Shown here: positions 61,873-64,000 of the stretch, one piece after another | Position numbering within the stretch: position 1 is the stretch's first letter | How the letters are laid out: every line of letters begins with the position of its first letter | Origin: Symbiodinium natans | Taxonomy: Eukaryota; Sar; Dinophyceae; Suessiales; Symbiodiniaceae | Length of the DNA stretch: 64,000 bases | Direction: 5' to 3' | Assembly: GCA_905221605.1 (NCBI GenBank) | Contig: CAJNDS010002157.1 | Coordinates: 181,001-245,000, forward strand | Program-made: the position numbers and the translations under genes | The notes under the pieces: generated by a model | What the model was told of the DNA's origin: nothing | The model's database searches: none | What the model saw: only the letters and a program-made list of their open reading frames with translations

Positions 61873-62035
61873 CTTGCGGAGGCTTGGGTGTGAGAACCAA
61901 GAGAGCAGTAGTAGGCCTTCTCCGGTCCGTAATATTGTTAAGAAAAGTGCAGGACCAGGGGCAAGGCTTGTGGTTAGAGTAGGGGTTTTGGCACTGCAGG
62001 GCATGGTCGCGGCATGGTGCTTTGAAGGTAGTTCA

Positions 62036-62144
62036 TTGGGATGTCCCCCTTATACTAACAGTCCTGAATAGGGATTGTAGTACACCATGATCCCTCCCTG
62101 TTCAGGACTAGTAGTATAGAGGCTTATAGAGGGGACCATCGCAA
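62036..62144. mobile_element. MITE family A, copy 8, with perfect 8-bp duplication
   Basis: TTGGGATGTCCCCCTTATAC / GGGGACCATCGCAA, flanked by GTAGTTCA on both sides (62028-62035, 62145-62152). It lies in the intron between the EF-hand exons at 62194-62244 and 61786-61872. Confidence 0.93.
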
Positions 62145-62193
62145 GTAGTTCATTTAGTGTACCCAAGGGCAAGTGGGCAGTCCTGGGGCCCGC

Positions 62194-62244
62194 CTCCTCC
62201 GCTGTCAAGACGTCCCCCATGCGTGTGAGCACGTGCTTCAGCTC
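62194..62244 (-). CDS. calmodulin-like protein, EF3-EF4 linker exon
   Basis: Exactly 17 codons, ELKHVLTRMGDVLTAEE, matching calmodulin's ELRHVMTNLGEKLTDEE helix-linker at the expected spacing. Acceptor GCGCGCCAG|GAG; donor GAGGAG|GCGGGC is of GC type. In and out phase 0. The frame stays open past the donor, which hides the splice from simple ORF finding. Confidence 0.85.
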
Positions 62245-62506
62245 CTGGCGCGCCCTAAACCTTGAACCTTAACCCCCTTCAACTAGGGGCTCAAAAATCA
62301 AACATAATCATAAGGATTCTACAAACATGGTTTTCCACAATCCATCTTAAACGGGCCAATATACGCTTATAGTAGGATCCAGAGGTGCTTGTGGTTTTGG
62401 GGCCCACTAATCAACCCCAAACACTTCGATTTGGCAGGGGCGGCGTTTTCAACCTTTAGCCAGAAACCAGAAACCCACGTGTCGAGAGTCACTCGCAACT
62501 CGCGTC

Positions 62507-62557
62507 CTTCACGCTGACGTGGCCGTCCCCTTGTCTGTCGAAGACCTTGAGCGCGTC
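62507..62557 (-). CDS. calmodulin-like protein, EF-hand 3 exon
   Basis: 17 codons, DALKVFDRQGDGHVSVK. Loop D-R-Q-G-D-G-H-V-S-V-K-(E) has Asp at 1 and 5, Gly at 6, hydrophobic at 8, Ser at 9, and Glu at 12 supplied by the next exon; Gln at 3 is unusual. Acceptor TTTTTCTCCAAG|G; donor AAG|GACGCG is GA type, as described in some dinoflagellates. Splicing here and to 62194 reproduces calmodulin spacing exactly. Confidence 0.83.
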
Positions 62558-62940
62558 CTTGGAGAAAAAGTGTTTGCAGGATCACCTCCCTGTGTTAGGG
62601 CTTAGGGTTTAGGGTTTGGGGTTTGGGGTTTGGGAGTTAGGGTTTAGGGTTTAGGGTGGGACCTAAACCCTAAATCCTAAAGGATGCTGGGAGTCTCTGC
62701 GAGGGCCAAGCGAAATAATACGGGGGTTCTTTTCATGGGGCTTGGCGGGTTGTAGGGCTTGAGGGCTTGTAGGGTTTAGAGAGGGTGGGAAATAGGGTTT
62801 TGGGGCTTGAGGTCTTTTAGCGCTTTTGAATCGGTTCAGTGAAAGCGGGCTTTTGGGTTCTGGACCCTGCATATCCCGTCTAAATCATGTGCTCAAGATT
62901 TCGGGTGCGCGCTACTTGAAGACAGCTGCTGGCAAGTGGC

Positions 62941-62997
62941 GCTCAGCTCTTCGTAGGGATCTCTGCCGACCATCTTGCTCATGAGGTTGAGGAACTC
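62941..62997 (-). CDS. calmodulin-like protein, EF2-EF3 linker exon
   Basis: 19 codons, EFLNLMSKMVGRDPYEELS, parallel to calmodulin's EFLTMMARKMKDTDSEEEI central helix. Acceptor TCTTGTCAG|GAG. The 3' edge (AGC|GCCACT) is set by homology; the motif is weak and may be off by a codon. Confidence 0.78.
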
Positions 62998-63160
62998 CTG
63001 ACAAGATTCGGCCACCTAGCCTCATCCCTGCAAACTCCAAATAAGCCCCCATAAACCACTTTTTGAAGCGTGGACTAGAGACAGCCCCAGCATCTGAAGA
63101 GGAAAGCCCGGGGCCACTGGTGATGTACCGGGTTGCAAGTTTTTAGGATTTATATACCCC

Positions 63161-63266
63161 CTGGTTCGCATTAGGGAATGAGGGAATTCGGGCCCCATAT
63201 TTACCCTTCAAGGGATAAATATAGGCCCTACTTCCCTCCATTGCCTACTTAATGAGAACCGGCCAG
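63161..63266. mobile_element. MITE family D, copy 5
   Basis: CTGGTTCGCATTAGGGAATG at left is inverse to CCTACTTAATGAGAACCGGCCAG at right. It lies between two calmodulin-like exons. Confidence 0.8.
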
Positions 63267-63459
63267 TTTAGGTCTTCGACTCTCCTGGCATGGAGGATTT
63301 TTGGGAAAATTTAGGGGGGCTTGCTAAACCCATTTGCAGCAGGCTTGCAGAATGTCCTCGCCAACCCTAAACCCCAAACCCCAAACCCCAAACGACCAGC
63401 CTAAACCCTAAACCCTAAACCCTGAATCCTAAACCCTAAACCCTCAGAAAAAGCCCGTC

Positions 63460-63476
63460 CTGAAAGTCGAGCTCGC
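63460..63476 (-). CDS. calmodulin-like protein, EF-hand 2 micro-exon
   Basis: A 17-nt exon (partial Gly codon, then ELDFQ) that joins to EFLNLM to give GELDFQEFLNLM, the counterpart of calmodulin GTIDFPEFLTMM. Acceptor CCACCCCAG|G; GA donor CAG|GACGGG. Exons for EF1 and the EF2 loop should lie upstream, beyond 63.5 kb or outside the window. Confidence 0.68.
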
Positions 63477-63499
63477 CTGGGGTGGCTCAGGGTGGTCCG

Positions 63500-64000
63500 G
63501 GGTCTAGGGTTTAGGGTGTAAGGGGTTTCGGGTTTAGGGTTTAGGGTTTAGGGTGTAGGGGTTCAATGGTTTCGGGTTTATTGGGGTTTTATGGTTTTCG
63601 GGTTTTAGTGTTTAAATGTTAGGTTTAGGGTTCAGGGTTTAGGGTTTACGGGGTATAGAAAGGTTGAGGGATGTGCTTACTTGGCCGGCGGGCGACAAAG
63701 GGACGTCGTGGGCTCCTCGCAACCTCACGTACCCTGAGCCCTAGACCCGAAGCACTTCACTCAATTGAGTTTCTAAACCTTAGCCTTAACCCTGAACCAA
63801 CACTCTTTCAACCCACCTCCAGAAACTACGTCCGAATCTCCACCTTCCGGATCCACAGTTCCCAAGGGCCCCTCACTTGACATTCTTCTGCAACGGCCAG
63901 CAAAGAAGAAACAACCAAACAAACAACACCTAAACCACCCTCAAAAACCCTCAACTGTACAAGCTCTCAACCGCAGGCAGAAAACTCGCGCGCGCGCGCG
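63500..64000. other. upstream of the EF-hand exons; no exon assigned
   Basis: Degenerate telomere motif (63500-63650), then mixed sequence ending in (CG)7. The missing N-terminal EF-hand exons were not recognised here. Confidence 0.4.

Larger units (their letters stand above)
1..64000. repeat. dispersed interstitial telomere repeats (TTTAGGG/CCCTAAA)
   Basis: More than 100 tracts of the 7-bp plant/dinoflagellate telomere motif occur in both orientations, commonly 20-100 bp. The longest are listed separately. Shorter tracts include 172-210, 514-558, 1206-1252, 1344-1392, 1498-1551, 1893-1949, 3364-3408, 4801-4842, 8091-8147, 9125-9183, 11343-11375, 11459-11520, 12541-12592, 18723-18795, 20367-20428, 22769-22830, 23909-23956, 26001-26049, 26282-26330, 33745-33806, 34099-34140, 37550-37590, 40318-40402, 41935-41978, 42647-42703, 45400-45448, 46015-46090, 48050-48116, 50616-50675, 54233-54280, 55038-55093, 58195-58245, 58346-58395, 58729-58785, 59131-59190, 59488-59545, 60190-60250, 61566-61630 and 63364-63445. 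Mixed orientation and single-copy DNA between tracts show this is not a chromosome end. Confidence 0.97.

Noticed and set aside
1-64000. Subtelomere or chromosome end
   Set aside because: Tracts are in both orientations, short and separated by coding-like and MITE sequence all the way across; no terminal array at either edge.

Overview
This is nuclear DNA of a eukaryote, most likely a dinoflagellate. The reasons are: Arabidopsis-type telomere motif (TTTAGGG/CCCTAAA) throughout; very small candidate exons whose introns appear to use GT, GC and GA donors with AG|G acceptors; a 12-nt match to the 3' end of the dinoflagellate spliced leader at the 5' end of a LINE; and the LINE type itself (EEP endonuclease plus reverse transcriptase). 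Nothing looks prokaryotic, and almost no long open reading frame is a real gene.

The window has three interleaved layers. (1) About sixty small GC-rich blocks (about 30-120 bp) that read as protein-coding exons, all best read on the minus strand. Only one set gives a recognisable protein: five exons at 61.8-63.5 kb that splice into a calmodulin-like EF-hand protein. The others form phase-compatible chains (8.3-9.6, 23.3-24.1, 25.8-26.2, 44.9-48.0, 52.8-53.5 and 56.7-58.3 kb) encoding proteins I do not recognise. Several genes are probably present, but their borders cannot be set. (2) More than 100 interstitial telomere-repeat tracts in both orientations. They lie in the inferred introns with a polarity: in the sense of the exons, TTTAGGG tracts tend to start at the donor and CCCTAAA tracts tend to precede the acceptor, so repeats often supply the splice site. 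(3) Many short terminal-inverted-repeat elements (MITE-like, about 100-180 bp, at least fifteen families), between the exons and often abutting telomere tracts.

The main mobile unit is a full-length but decayed LINE on the minus strand (27115-33732) with a 13-bp target duplication. Its ORF1 is split by a 2,096-bp element (30645-32740) with 30-bp terminal inverted repeats and a 9-bp target duplication; removing the insert restores the ORF1 frame exactly. That insert itself carries about 1.2 kb of degenerate telomere repeats, so telomere motif has been moved by a transposon here.

Region by region: 0-26.4 kb, dense small exons, telomere tracts and MITEs; 27.1-33.7 kb, LINE with nested insertion; 33.7-38 kb, more exons; 38-43 kb, microsatellite and a 1-kb tandem duplication with few tracts; 43-50.2 kb, the best exon chain; 50.9-52.6 kb, an AT-richer block of unclear coding status; 52.7-58.4 kb, exons; 58.4-61.7 kb, repeats; 61.8-64 kb, calmodulin-like gene. 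Exon calls come from reading by eye (open frame, splice sites, phase); no alignment or transcript data were available.
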